Source of the DNA: Mycogone perniciosa | Lineage: Eukaryota; Ascomycota; Sordariomycetes; Hypocreales; Hypocreaceae | Assembly: GCA_025331125.1 (NCBI GenBank) | Contig: JAOALB010000100.1 | Span: 124,001 to 188,000, forward strand | DNA length: 64,000 nt | Direction of reading: 5' to 3' | Shown here: piece by piece, positions 22,787 to 34,087 of the stretch | Position numbering within the stretch: position 1 is the first letter of the stretch | How the letters are laid out: every line of letters starts with the position of its first letter | Notes under the pieces: model-generated | Database searches by the model: none | Told to the model about the DNA's origin: nothing | The model's input: the letters and a program-made list of their open reading frames with translations, nothing else | Made by a program: the position numbers and the translations under genes

Positions 22787-23595
22787 TTACAACGCCTTAC
22801 CCATGAACTTTCTCTTCGTGAAGCTCAACCACCACTTGCTCGGCTTGGACTCATCCTCCTCATATACCCTCGCCAGTAACCGACTCGCGAGTTCTTGTCG
22901 CACTTGTGACATGTACATTTTCAACTGCTCTGCGTCCTGTCTGTCTCTCGGGGCCTCGTACATCTAGATATGCATCATTAGCCCCCCCCTTTTTTTCGTC
23001 TCTTAATAACTAAAAATGGCAACGAACCTGATTCAGGGGGAATCCAGGATCTCCGGGAATAGAAAAATTGAGGTCCAGAGCCAAGTTCATGACATCCTTG
23101 CCAGCCTCGCGGGCGCTAGCATTGGGCCTGATCTTCTGCAGACAGTCGCTCACAAACCAGATGCCGTAGACGAGGAGGCGATCGGCGGGGCCTTTGATTT
23201 CAAAGTTGCGGAAGAAGGTGTTTGCGCGGAACAGGCGGAGGACCTCGTCGAGGATGTCATAGCTCTCGCTCTCCACGTCAGGGGACTCGTGGCCGGGCAG
23301 CGGCGGTGACGGGAAGGGGAGGACGTAGGCGGGCCCGCGGGTCTTCGTCCGGAGGGGGAGGATAGGGAAGTTGCCGATGAGGCGAGGCGGGTTGGGGTCG
23401 GAGTTGAAGTCGGAGTTGTAGGCCTGCGATGAGAGAGGGAGGGAGTGTTAGCATGGCGGTGATTCGGCGTTGGATACAACACAGCGAGCTGCCGGTTGCA
23501 TGGGGCGCAAGACACAGAGAAGTGGCGGGCTGGTATATGTATATAGGGACATATAGGGATACCGCGAGTCCACAGGGTTTTCCACATACCGGCAT
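22787..23595 (-). CDS. arc18: Arp2/3 complex subunit 3 (ARPC3, p21)
   Basis: Structural subunit of the seven-protein Arp2/3 complex that nucleates branched actin filaments at endocytic sites. Three exons on the minus strand (23595-23590, 23423-23028, 22963-22787) give 192 residues, close to the family's 175-190. The family core is clear: DEVLRLFRANTFFRNFEIKGPADRLLVYG. The first exon is only six coding bases (ATGCCG), followed by a 166-base intron with donor GTATGT and acceptor CGCAG; joining gives MPAYNSDFN, the conserved ARPC3 N-terminus. The second intron (GTTCGT...CTAG, 64 bases) restores LNQMYEAPRDRQ. It converges with TRM6 and diverges from the gene at 24340 across about 740 bases. Confidence 0.93.
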
Positions 23596-24339
23596 CTTGA
23601 ACAGCAATGGTGCGGCTGCTCAATGAAGCTGCGATGATCAGGCTTGAAGGTACGAGGTGACGACGGCGCGGTGGTTGGCGGGGCTCCCCTAAGCCATGGA
23701 AGCTGTCGTCAAGGTGTGGGGGCCAGGAGCTCTGGATGAGGTAATCTTGATGCCTCGATCTCAAGGCGTAGTTCGAGCTAAATCCGGAAGCAAAAGCCCT
23801 ACACCGCCACGCCGCCACACCACGTGGACCGTTTTCTGCCATGAAGGATTTTCCTCGGCTGCCTGGCTCACGTGATTTCGCTCATCGATCGCGCCGCCTT
23901 TGCCACACCGAACGCGCGCCCTTGTGACATGACAATGAAATGCGCCAGGCTATTTGAAGGTCATAGTCGCACCACCTATTTCTTGTCTGCCTGCGCGTTT
24001 AGAGCAAACAATCACACCTGTTCAGAAACGATCCCTCGATCACACATCTCACCTCCGCATCCAAAGTCATTGACCTCTTTTTCAATCAAAATTCAGACTG
24101 GCTGTGCGCTCTTTGCCGCCGTTGTTCATCTGACACCACAGTGGGGGACCAGGGCCTGGCGGTAAACAGGGGTGCGCTTTGTCGCGTCCATCGTCCATCG
24201 TGGGGGATAATACGGAGTACAGACTGACGGACATATCGGTCATTAATAGGTAAGACACACAATCAGTCAGCCCTCGCGTTGGAGTTTGTGAATCGCATTC
24301 TTTGCACTTCCTTCTCTGTCACCTTACGCGATCTGTGAT
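23596..24339. other. Divergent promoter region
   Basis: About 740 bases between two outward-pointing genes (ARPC3 on minus, unknown protein on plus). No frame is credible. One tacggagtac word lies at 24211-24220. No other motif can be assigned. Confidence 0.5.
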
Positions 24340-25776
24340 TTGTCTTGTACTGACGCTTTGTGCAGTTCTTTTATTCTGCACCTGCGCGCAAGGGTCGACG
24401 ACATGACCACTTCTGGCCCCTCCATGTCCTCTGGCGGCAAGAAGTCATTGCCTGCCACTAGGCCTTCAACAATGCAAAGGCCTCGAAAAGCACGATCATC
24501 ACCTTCTTCGTCGCCAAATCTAAGCGCAAGACGCACGCGCCGACCTGCAGAGGGCTCGCTGTTGGGCATCATCCGCCAAAATGCTGGAACGGCTCTCTTC
24601 GTACGCCCAATCTGCTGGACAGATCTGCACATCAGACTGCTCGGGGCACAGTTCCATGAGTTGCCTGCTTGCGACACGCCCTTACCTTGCACTGTGCCTG
24701 GATCTCCGCCCACGCAGGGACACATGCGGCCGTCACGGACCATTACGACCTTGAGTGATGCTCTAACGGAGATTCTTCTACCCTCTTCCATGCACCCTAT
24801 CCTGAGTTCTAACGCTGTCAATACAACTCTCACGACGCTGTGGCCCACAGCGTTTGGCAAGCCGCACCTCCTCCCCGAGTTGCACGTTTACTTTGGAGGC
24901 AAGGTGTACCACGATGCGGTGCGCGTGCAGGCTATGTGGAACTTCCCCTCGGATGCTTCCAGATGCTCCTCGCAGAGTTCCTTTAAGACCGTATCAACGC
25001 GACCTGCCGACTCAAATGCTCTCTTTTCATCAAGTCCGGCAGTTCATAACCCAGCAAATCTGCCCATGCTCTGCTACATCGGGAAGAACCAACTAGCATC
25101 AATACGAAAGAGTCTCTTTCGCGTTGTTTCGGGGCCGGATAAGGGCTGCAACAGTCCTGTCTTCCGGATACAGATGCTTAGGGCAAAGTTGCTCGTACCG
25201 GAAAACTCGGATCGGGATGCACATTTTGTCGGCATCTTCCTGGCCATGGCCCAGCGACATTTTTACACGGTACCGCCGCCATCGCTGCGGAGGGAATCAC
25301 AATGGACGCCACGGAAGGGCAAACCACCTCGCCCAGATTTTCAAGACCTGAAGTTGAGGATCTTGACACATGACAATGACACCTCGGAGTTTCTGGTTTA
25401 CACGGGTTATGTGACAGCAAAGTTCTTGGAATGGTTCCATGATCCAAACGACGCTCCCCGTTGTGATGACGACACGGACGTGCCAGGGATCAAGATTGAG
25501 TACACAAGAGTGCCTGTATGGCCGATACTCGGCCTCCGAGAACGACTGGGCAAGGCTTTGGGAGAGGATGTTGTGGGCCAATTTGACCTGAATAGCATGG
25601 AAACATGGGAGGACGATGATGTCGAGCCCAAACCCAACAGTGGCAAGCGAAAGCGGGAAGCTCTATCGGAAGACTTTAATGGGGGCTTCGAGGAGGAGAC
25701 GGACGACGAGCCATCGCAACTTGACGGGAAGAAAAGATGTCTCGGCGAGGGGAACAGGGTTGGTGTTGTGGTATGA
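24340..25776 (+). CDS. Unrecognised protein, probably nuclear
   Basis: A single open frame of 478 codons with no intron and no family that I recognise. The start is uncertain: the ATG at 24403 (residue 22) opens a typical Ser/Lys-rich N-terminus (MTTSGPSMSSGGKK), and the 21 codons before it may be untranslated. Residues about 40-70 are basic and Ser/Arg-rich. The middle (about 150-400) has a mixed, folded-domain composition, with aromatic-rich segments such as HVYFGGKVYHDAVRVQAMW. The C-terminal 80 residues are acidic with GKRKRE and DGKKRC basic patches, suggestive of nuclear localisation. Codon-like composition throughout and the lack of stops over 1.4 kb support a real gene; function is unknown. 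Confidence 0.65.
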   Translation: MSCTDALCSSFILHLRARVDDMTTSGPSMSSGGKKSLPATRPSTMQRPRKARSSPSSSPNLSARRTRRPAEGSLLGIIRQNAGTALFVRPICWTDLHIRLLGAQFHELPACDTPLPCTVPGSPPTQGHMRPSRTITTLSDALTEILLPSSMHPILSSNAVNTTLTTLWPTAFGKPHLLPELHVYFGGKVYHDAVRVQAMWNFPSDASRCSSQSSFKTVSTRPADSNALFSSSPAVHNPANLPMLCYIGKNQLASIRKSLFRVVSGPDKGCNSPVFRIQMLRAKLLVPENSDRDAHFVGIFLAMAQRHFYTVPPPSLRRESQWTPRKGKPPRPDFQDLKLRILTHDNDTSEFLVYTGYVTAKFLEWFHDPNDAPRCDDDTDVPGIKIEYTRVPVWPILGLRERLGKALGEDVVGQFDLNSMETWEDDDVEPKPNSGKRKREALSEDFNGGFEEETDDEPSQLDGKKRCLGEGNRVGVVV

Positions 25777-27580
25777 CTATTTTGGCACATATGAGAGCTG
25801 CGCTCAATGATGCAGCACCGGATGGCGTTTACGTGATGAGCAGGCACGGGTCATGGTAGAGGGGCTACTGCATGAAGACACGTTTCTCGGGCATCATAAA
25901 CGGAGCCTTACATGGCTGTGAGGGATTCATGTTTTCGGAGTTGCACAAGGGTGGTTTTTTCCGGACGGATGTGCCAATACTAGTCGTTTTAGAGCTCGAC
26001 GTACATGACTGATGAATTGATCTTGTGATACCCAATGGTTGACAAAACCCAGTAGTGCCTATGTAAGAATGTGATGTTTTCACTACCATATGGCTGAACC
26101 ATTGTCCTCATCCAGATACATATGAATCTCTTGAATACCACCTTCCCACTTTGTAACTTGCCCCGTGGCAAAGTGAAACTATTTGAGCCTTTTATTTCTC
26201 AAGCACAAGATTGTGTGTCCAAGACATGGACCAACCCGTGGAGGAAACCGAGAATAGAGAGGGGGAAAAGTTGATTAATGGGTAAATCAATGACAGGTTA
26301 GGGCAAGGTTGAGAATTCTAGATTCCAGACGCATTGGCTATGCCTGGGACCTGATAGTAAGCCGGGGCAAACTCAACCCGAACGCTGCAGATTGTATCGG
26401 TGGTGCCGATGCAGGTTGAGAAGGGGAGGGAATGCAATTGAATCGGGATAGTTGAATAATGTATAAATAATGTAGGAAAAAAGCCGATTAATGAAGAGGA
26501 AAAGCGTGTGGCTCTGACATGGTTGGTAGGCGTTGCTTGTTCAGAGTACAAAGTACTCCGTACTCCGTACCTAGTGGTAAATTCGCCCCTGTCTTTGGAA
26601 TCTTGACTTTCCACAACTCACTCAACACGGGGATATGTGTGACACATCACCTGCATCCCGAGAACATACAATGACGCATGTTCCATTTTAGCTGCGCCGC
26701 AGTGGCTTCAAGTGCCTGTACTACTTCGTTTCTAGTAGCACTATGCCTGCAGTGTCATCGCACTACTTCCTCATTTAGGCACTTGGCCCTGCGTCCTACA
26801 CACCACAACAACGTGCCTCGGCTCCAGGCCTTTTGACAGCGTCGTTTTGCTGTTGACAGCTCCCTATTCTGATCTTGCATGTGCCCTTGACGAGGCCATT
26901 ACGACCCTTCAGGCTGCACCCCGCGTCTATACCCCGTGGGGAAGTGGGAATGGCATCGCTAAGACTCTGGGGCAGGCCTTAGCCGCCTGCCTGGCGATGC
27001 GGGGGAGAGAGACTCCGAAGGACGGAGAGAGCGAGACAACAAGCATCTCAATACGACTCCATGAGGTAACACAGCAGAGGGATCGCGAGCTGAGCTGAAA
27101 GACTCTCTACTCCGTATCTCAGCCATGTTGGAGCCGAGATTCCAGGCCCATGTTATGGAAAGGCTCCATGAGTTGGGATTTGTTCCAAAACTGCCGGATA
27201 GGTGGATATGTCTAGGCGAACCATTTGCGGATCATGCGGAGCCACGGACCATCCCAAGGCCATCTCGGCCGCATCGTTCATGACAATGCCTTTTTGTGGT
27301 TTAGTCCCAGCTCGGTCCCCCAGCAGTCTAGTCTCGGGGTGAGAAGAGTATCGGCATGAAAGATGGATGCATGTTCGAAGTTTAAAAAGTCGACGAGTTC
27401 CCCTAACCCTTCTACTGCCACGAGTTGACAAGGTAAACGCGGGACAGCGTCCTCCTCTCCCCTTTCCCATCTCTCGCCAAGTGCTGTATTGTGTTGGGTT
27501 GGTCGAGGGTCCTTGCTAGACGGTTCTTGTTCCGGGGCACATACTCTCACGACGACCTTGTCTACGTTCCGCCTTTCAAT
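25777..27580. other. Intergenic, no gene seen
   Basis: About 1.8 kb upstream of the secreted esterase. It holds a palindromic TAC-rich cluster at 26545-26570 (agtactccgtactccgtac) and scattered frames under 110 codons with no domain character. No repeat or RNA gene recognised. Confidence 0.5.
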
Positions 27581-29284
27581 ATGAAGTTCCTCAAGGCTCT
27601 TCCGGCCCTCCTGGGCTTCACCAACATGGCGCTGGCCGCACCAACTTCGGAGGACCTCGAGGCCCGGGCCACCAAAGTCCCCGTCAACACCGCCTCCGGA
27701 ACCATCATTGGCCGCTCCCTACTAAACATCGAATCGTTCATGGGAATCCCCTTTGCTGATCCTCCCGTCGGCCCCCTGAGACTCAAACCGCCCCGGAAAC
27801 TATCCAAGAACCTAGGAACCTGGGAAGCCCCTCTCCTTGCTCCTGCGTGTCCCCAGATGTACATCACATCCGACTCCCAAAACATTCTCATTAGACTTCT
27901 TGACCAGTTTCTAAAGCTGCCGTTCCTTCAGCCCATCACCGGCCAGGAAGACTGCCTCAACCTCTCCGTCCAGCGACCCACTGGCACAAAACCAGGAGAC
28001 AAGTTGCCGGTCTTGTTCTGGATCTACGGTGGAGGCTTCCAGCTGGGTGCCACTGTCACGTATGACGGCGCGAGTCTGCTTACCAGTGGCATTAACCAAA
28101 AACAACCCTTCATCTTCGTCGCCGTGAACTACCGCGTCGCTGGTTTTGGCTTCCTGCCTGGAGCCGAGATCCTCAGAGACGGCAGCGCCAACTTGGGACT
28201 CTTGGACCAGCGTATGGGTCTCGAGTGGGTGGCGGACAACATCGCAGCCTTTGGCGGCGACCCAGACAAGGTCACCCTCTGGGGCGAGTCAGCCGGCGCC
28301 ATGTCCATCTTTGATCAGATGAGACTCTACGGCGGAAACGCCACATACAAAGGCAAGCCCCTCTTCCGCGGCGCCATCATGAGCTCTGGCACCGCTGTTC
28401 CCGCCGAACCAGTCGACTCCCCCAAGGCCCAGGCCGTGTACGACAACGTGGTCAACAAAGCAGGCTGCAGAGGCTCCTCCGACACACTCGCATGCCTCCG
28501 CAGCGTTCCTTACAGCAGATTCCTCGACGCTGTCAACTCTGCCCCGGGTATCTTCTCCTATAACTCCGTTGCGCTATCATATATCCCCCGTCCAGACGGC
28601 ACCGTCCTTCCCGATAGCCCAGAGGCAATGACCGCTCAGGGCCGGTATTACGCAGTCCCCATGATCGTCGGCAACCAAGAGGATGAAGGGACACTCTTCT
28701 CCCTCTTCCAAACCAATGTCACATCGACAGACCGTCTCGTCACCTGGCTCTCCGACCTCATGTTCCCCCGGGCTACCAGGAACCAACTCACCGACCTGGT
28801 CAACACCTACGACACCTCCATCACCAGCGGCAGCCCCTTCCGCACAGGCATCTTCAACGAACTATACCCCGGCTTCAAACGCACCGCCGCCCTCCTAGGA
28901 GACCTCGTCTTCACGCTCACGCGTCGCATGGAGCTCACCACCTCAGCGCAAGTCAACCCCACCGTGCCAATCTGGTCCTACCTCTCCTCCTACAACCACG
29001 GCACCCCCATCGTAGGAACCTTCCACGCCTCAGATATCCTACAAGTCTTTTACGGAATTCTTCCAAACAACGCCATGAGGAGCACGAGGACGTACTTTTT
29101 CAATTTCCTGTACAACCTCGATCCGAACCAGGGTGTGGGCGGGTACGCCAGGTGGCCAAAGTGGACCGAGGGCCAGCAGCTCATGTGGTTCAAGTCTGCG
29201 AACAAGCAGGCTTTGTTGAAGGATGACTTTAGGGATAAGAGTTACCAGTGGATTTCTGCCAATAAGGATCTCTTGAGGGTATGA
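27581..29284 (+). CDS. Secreted type-B carboxylesterase/lipase
   Basis: Extracellular alpha/beta-hydrolase of the Candida rugosa lipase/carboxylesterase B family, acting on carboxylic or lipid esters. A single exon of 567 residues, the usual length. Start at 27581 gives a signal peptide (MKFLKALPALLGFTNMALA, cleavage near residue 19-20); the upstream in-frame extension to 27491 would hide it, so I reject it. The nucleophile is Ser237 in GESAG. The oxyanion region reads WIYGGGFQLG. The likely acid is Glu369 (QEDEGTLF) and the likely histidine is His482 (GTFHASDI). Conserved early blocks FMGIPFADPPVGPLRLKPP and EDCLNLSV with Cys residues match disulfide loops of the family. Asn-X-Ser/Thr sites (for example NATYKG, NVTST) are consistent with secretion. 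Substrate preference is not decidable. Confidence 0.93.
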   Translation: MKFLKALPALLGFTNMALAAPTSEDLEARATKVPVNTASGTIIGRSLLNIESFMGIPFADPPVGPLRLKPPRKLSKNLGTWEAPLLAPACPQMYITSDSQNILIRLLDQFLKLPFLQPITGQEDCLNLSVQRPTGTKPGDKLPVLFWIYGGGFQLGATVTYDGASLLTSGINQKQPFIFVAVNYRVAGFGFLPGAEILRDGSANLGLLDQRMGLEWVADNIAAFGGDPDKVTLWGESAGAMSIFDQMRLYGGNATYKGKPLFRGAIMSSGTAVPAEPVDSPKAQAVYDNVVNKAGCRGSSDTLACLRSVPYSRFLDAVNSAPGIFSYNSVALSYIPRPDGTVLPDSPEAMTAQGRYYAVPMIVGNQEDEGTLFSLFQTNVTSTDRLVTWLSDLMFPRATRNQLTDLVNTYDTSITSGSPFRTGIFNELYPGFKRTAALLGDLVFTLTRRMELTTSAQVNPTVPIWSYLSSYNHGTPIVGTFHASDILQVFYGILPNNAMRSTRTYFFNFLYNLDPNQGVGGYARWPKWTEGQQLMWFKSANKQALLKDDFRDKSYQWISANKDLLRV

Positions 29285-29600
29285 CATGGGCGATTTCTTG
29301 AGCGTGGTGGTTACTTCTGTATATAGATAGTTGCATATGTGGGTGTTTGGGCATCGTTCTATGAGAGTAGACGGGGTATATGATTGAAATGACGTGCATA
29401 TTCTGTTGTTAAAAAATACATTAGTGAAACTCTTTGGTCGTGCTTATTATGACTTTTAACGTGTTGGAAATCATGAAAGATCACATCAATCCTCAACCAG
29501 CCACTCCCTTTGAACATTAAAATTTGCATTTATTTGTTGTCATTAATACATTCATGCTATTTTCCTTTTCCCTATTCTCCTACAGCTTCCATCCTTGAAG
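29285..29600. other. Short convergent intergenic gap
   Basis: About 316 bases between the esterase stop and the aminopeptidase stop (convergent genes). It is AT-rich (aaaaaatac, atttatttgttg), consistent with two facing 3' ends. No gene. Confidence 0.5.
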
Positions 29601-32600
29601 TCAGAAATATCCGTTGGCACCCAGCCACTCCTTCAGCGCCGCCGCATCACGTTGCTTATACGAAGCTCTGCCCCTAATCTTATCCTTGGCCGTCTCGAGC
29701 GTTCGGTCAAAGCTCTTGGTGTCCTTGTCCTTGAAGAACTGCTCAATCTCATCGAGGATAGCGACATCAGTGAACCGACCCAAGCTGAGACCGACGAAGC
29801 GGTCCACAACGATGGGGTTGCCAAGCTTGGCGACAGCCAGATCCCAGTTGCTCTTCAGGAACTCCCACTGCAGGGCTCGGCCAACGGGGTTGTTGGCGAG
29901 GTTGCCACCGAGGACATGCATATCCGCAGCAGGGACGGCGTTTTGAGGAGGAGATGAGTTGAAGTTGAAAGGAATGATATTGTTCTTCAAGAGCTCTGCA
30001 TCATCCACGGTGGAAAGGGCACCGAGGCAGAGGAGTTTGCCGTCAATAGACTTAGTGGTGAACCACTCCTTCTTGAGGATTTCGACCGCACGGGCCGCGT
30101 TGTTGTCCAGACCGGCACGCCAAACTGCTGTCCGCAATGACGGGTGGATGGGGTTTGTCTCAGGGTTCTCGACCCAGGCGTTGAATCGCTTGAGAGCCTC
30201 CTCCTTGACCCTGTAGAAATAAGTCAGTATCACTCAAAGCCATGCTCGGTCGGAAAACTTACTCAGTGTGGCCAGAGGCAACGGCACTGCCGATCAAGCT
30301 CTTGCGAAGAATACCACCAAGGTAGTTCTCGCCCTCAGGGAACTCCCATCCGACTTGCTTGACCTTGTCGTCAATCAGCTTCACAACGAAGCTGTTCAGT
30401 CCCTTCTTGATTTCCTTGTCTTCAGCGAACACAGACTTGACCGAGCCCAGGGTGTCAAGAACCTGGCTCCAGACAAGCGGGTGGTCCTCCTTACCGAAAC
30501 CCTGAAGGAAGGTGAGGAGAGCGGCAGTAGAGCCATTGCCCGCAAAGGCGAGATCAGCCGTTGAGCCAATAATGGCGATCTTGTCCTCAGTGCTGAGACG
30601 GTCAAGCTGAGTGCTCAGCTTAGCCAGCCTGGAGGGAGGGTAGTTCACGCGATAGAAGCCAGTGGCGCCGCTGTTGAGCTTATAGAACTCATCATCAACG
30701 TCACGAATGATGTCCTCCTTCTGGATCAGAGAGAGGGACGCAACACCGGTCTCGCCCTTCTTGCCCTCGAGACCAAGAGGGACCCACCAGGTGGTGGTAT
30801 CATCTTCGGGCTTGACGTCGCCGGTGGACAGGAAACGTGATTGCTTAATGGAAATCTGGCCCGGCTTCTCATCAACGGTCAGGACGGGGTGGCCAATCTT
30901 GGAGATCCAAGGATGCATGATTTCGTTGATATCCTTGCCCGAGGCCTCGCTGAGAGCGTTCCAAAGAGCCTCAGTCTTGGCGTTGCCATAGGCGTGAGCC
31001 TTGAGGTAGTTGGAGACACCCTTGAGGAAGGTCTCAACACCGAGGTGGTTGGCAAGCATGCGAATGGCGGAGCAACCCTTGAGGTAGCTGATGTGGTCGA
31101 AGATCTGGTTGACGTCAAGGGCATCTCGCACAGGGACGTGGATTGGGTGGCTAGCTCGGATGCCGTCAAGGCGGAAGGCGTTCTCCATACCCTCGTTGAC
31201 GAACTGGGCCCAAACCTGCCAGTCGGGGTGCAGGTGGTCAACGGCGTGCCATCCGACCCAGGTTGCGAAGCCTTCGTTGAGCCAGAGCTCATCCCACCAG
31301 TCCATAGTGACCAAGTTACCAAACCATTGGTGGGCAAGCTCGTGGGCGACGACGTAGGCAACGGAGTTCTTGAAGCGGGAGTCAGATGTCTTCTCGTCGT
31401 AGAGAACCTGGGTAGTGCGGTAGGTGACAAGACCCCAGTTCTCCATGGCGCCGTGGGTGAACTCATGGACAGCAAGCAGATCCGACTTGGGCAAGGGGTA
31501 GTCAATGTCGAAGATCTCTGAAAAGAAGTCGATAATCTTGGGAGCATGCTCGAGGGCCCATTGGCCCTGCTCCTTCAGGCCGCGAGTGGTGTAGACACGG
31601 ACAGGAATCTGCTTGCCGTTGTAGTGACGGTCAGTAAGCTGCTCAATATACTCAAAGTCGCCAACAGCCCAGGCCAAAAGGTATGAGCTCATGAGAGGCG
31701 ATGTCTCAAACGACACCACCTGCCATCCCTCCTTGGAAGGCTTGGTCTCCTTAACGGGCATGTTACTGAGGGCGACCTGATCGACTGGGACCTCAATCTC
31801 AAAGTCGAAGGTAGCCTTGAGGTTGGGCTCATCGAAGCAAGGGAAAGCTCGGCGGGCATCACAGGACTCGAACTGGGTGCTGAACATGTAGTGCCACTCA
31901 TCGTCGTGGGGAACAGACGGGTTAGGGGTGGCGACGGGCTTGTACTTGCTGCGGTAGAAGCCAGCCATTTCGTTGTTTATGATACCCTCGAACTCGATGA
32001 CGACAGACGCCTTCTTGGAAACAGGGATCTCCTGGTCGAAGGCGATGGTGGCGCGCTGGGCCTTGGTGTCGTAGGTGACGTTGGTGGACTCCCATGACTG
32101 CTCGGACTTGGTGTTCTCGATGCGAACCTTGGCGTTGAACAGCTTCAGCTCAAGGGTGTTGAGGACAATCTCCTTGGTAGGCTTGACGATCTCAGACTGG
32201 ATACTGTTGAGAGACGGATATGGATGCTGTTAGGGACGAGCCGAGAGAAGATTGGTATAGTAATAGCAATAGTACATACGTCACAGTGCCCTTGTAGGTC
32301 CAGGTCTTGAAGTCCAGGTCCCTCAGGGACAGGATGTAGTGGGAGGGCTTGACATTGTCGGGAAGCACGTCGCGGTCCGTCATTTTGGATGGATTGCTTG
32401 CTCTGGCGTGCGCAGAACAAGATCGAAGGGGGATCCGAGGAAGAAGACTGGAGAGAGAGGAGGAGAAGAGGGGGTAAGTCAGCACAAGCGGAGGACAAAG
32501 CGATGGACTTATAGAGAGAGCGGAGGAGGGAGGGGCAGCTGGGCTATGCACCACAACTGGCTGAATAAGACGAGAGATGCCATGCGACACTGCCAATTAA

Positions 32601-33120
32601 TATGTATGCACAGGGAAAATTGTCCGAGACTTGGCTCCAGGCCTGTGAGGTCTGTGAGGTCTGTGGCGGGGTTGCCTCCATCTTTCTTCACCAACTGCGG
32701 GGCATTGATAGCGATAGCGCACACCTAAGTCATGGTGATGGAGATGGTGATAGATACGAGTAGTGATGGTGATGCGGGAGCCGCTGAAACGTACCTGCGG
32801 GCGCCGGTTCGCGATGATGCCAATGGGGGACGAGGCAGAGAGGAGCGAAAAGGCCACGAGGAGCTGCGGAGAGCACGCAATGGCTGAGGACTGATGATGT
32901 CATGTTGTTGCTGCTGGTGCTGGTGCTGGTGCTGGTGCTGGTGCTGCGCAGCACTCGATACTATGTCCCTGTCAATGGTGCTGATATTCCTCACATCACC
33001 ACCACCACCACCACCATACGGCCTCGAGATGCGATTCGCATTGCTTCGGCTCCGGTTCCACTGCAACAGCGGCTGCTGCGGACGCCGGCCGGCAAACCGC
33101 CGCAACAGGCAGCTCGACAT
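29601..33120 (-). CDS. ape2: M1-family aminopeptidase (Ape2/Aap1-like) with optional mitochondrial leader
   Basis: Zinc aminopeptidase that removes N-terminal residues from peptides. Long form: exons 33120-32795, 32447-32280, 32203-30263 and 30210-29601 (1,014 residues). Short form: ATG at 32383 (884 residues), the usual cytosolic length. In the short form the substrate-binding GAMEN is at 286-290, the zinc motif HELAH at 322-326 and the third zinc ligand Glu345 (WLNEGF). The C-terminal ERAP1-like helical domain ends in WLGANGYF. The extra first exon encodes an Arg/Ser-rich leader with a His/Gln repeat and a poly-Gly run. It joins the body in frame (GTACGT donor at 32794, CAG acceptor at 32448) through a segment with no stop. 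Yeast APE2 also has an upstream leader exon, so the extended form is plausible. Which starts are used needs transcript data. Confidence 0.9.
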
Positions 33121-34073
33121 GACGCGGATATATCAGAACGTCGCGGACTCTGATCACGCATTGGAAGGGTTTTTTTTGCGCCGTAGTTATTATGACCGTA
33201 CCGCAATAGCAAAGTAGCACTGGGCGGGACCCCCTCCACCCCCTATAACGACCCCCTGTCAGCCGAGCAAAAGCTCCAGGGTCTTCTGTCTCCGTCTTGG
33301 GGACCTTTTGTTTGAAGAGTTTTACAATGGCTTGGACTTTTTGAAGACCTCGGCAAGCAGCGGATATATGTATATGTCTTGCTCCATCCGCTAACCCAGT
33401 TTCAGTAAATCGTCCTTTGCTGTCTTTCCTTTCTTTTTTCTGAAGTCTTGTTGAGAAGCAAACAGTTTCCCTGAATGTGGGCTATGATCAGTAAATCGAC
33501 TATGTACTACTAAGGTAGTTTAGACAGGCCCTCGTCCCCGATTGATTAGTGAATAAAAGGAGCTGCTTGCTCAGCCACCTATCTATGTCTGAAACCGGCA
33601 TTATCGGACTGCAACTGGGTGCATGGCCATTGTAACGTGAAAGTTCCTATTCAAGCACGGATCTAGGTGGAGTGCTTTCAGGTGTACTAGTGAATGCATG
33701 CTTTGACCCTCATTCACTTCTCTTCCTCAAGGGCAAAATCATTATAGTCAATTTCATCAGCACATTGGCAACTGTCTATATCAAGACCATCGCAACACCG
33801 AACAACTCTATGTGCTCCACCGTTTACACGGACGTGCTTCTGTCTATATAACCCAAGCATATCCAACGAACAAGGTGCTCAAGAAGAACATCAAAGACGT
33901 CATCAACGCCAACGGAACTTTTGGCCTACCTGGCATGGATAGCAAGCAAGTGGATAAGCCGATATCCTAATCGACTCAAAGATGGCACCACCATCGTCTT
34001 TCATAGAGAGAGCACAGAACAGCTAAGGCATAGTATGGCGCTTTACGACTGGAGAAAACAACAGCAGGGACAC
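33121..34073. other. Intergenic, weak coding remnant
   Basis: Promoter side of the aminopeptidase gene, then a stretch without a clear gene. One plus-strand frame reads open from roughly 33720 to a stop at 33968-33970 (about 80 codons, including VLHRLHGRASVYITQAYPT) but has no start and no recognised family. It may be a fragment of a lost gene. Confidence 0.4.
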
Positions 34074-34081
34074 AAAAAAAA
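34074..34081 (-). terminator. RNA polymerase III terminator of the tRNA gene
   Basis: Eight consecutive T residues on the minus strand, beginning six bases after the mature tRNA 3' end. A T-run of this length is the standard stop signal for RNA polymerase III and supports transcription of the tRNA gene. Confidence 0.75.
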
Positions 34082-34087
34082 TATTGT

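Noticed and set aside
33000..33020. CAC/CCA trinucleotide run taken as a possible regulatory array
   Set aside because: It falls inside the aminopeptidase leader exon, where it encodes a Gly run; no need for another explanation.
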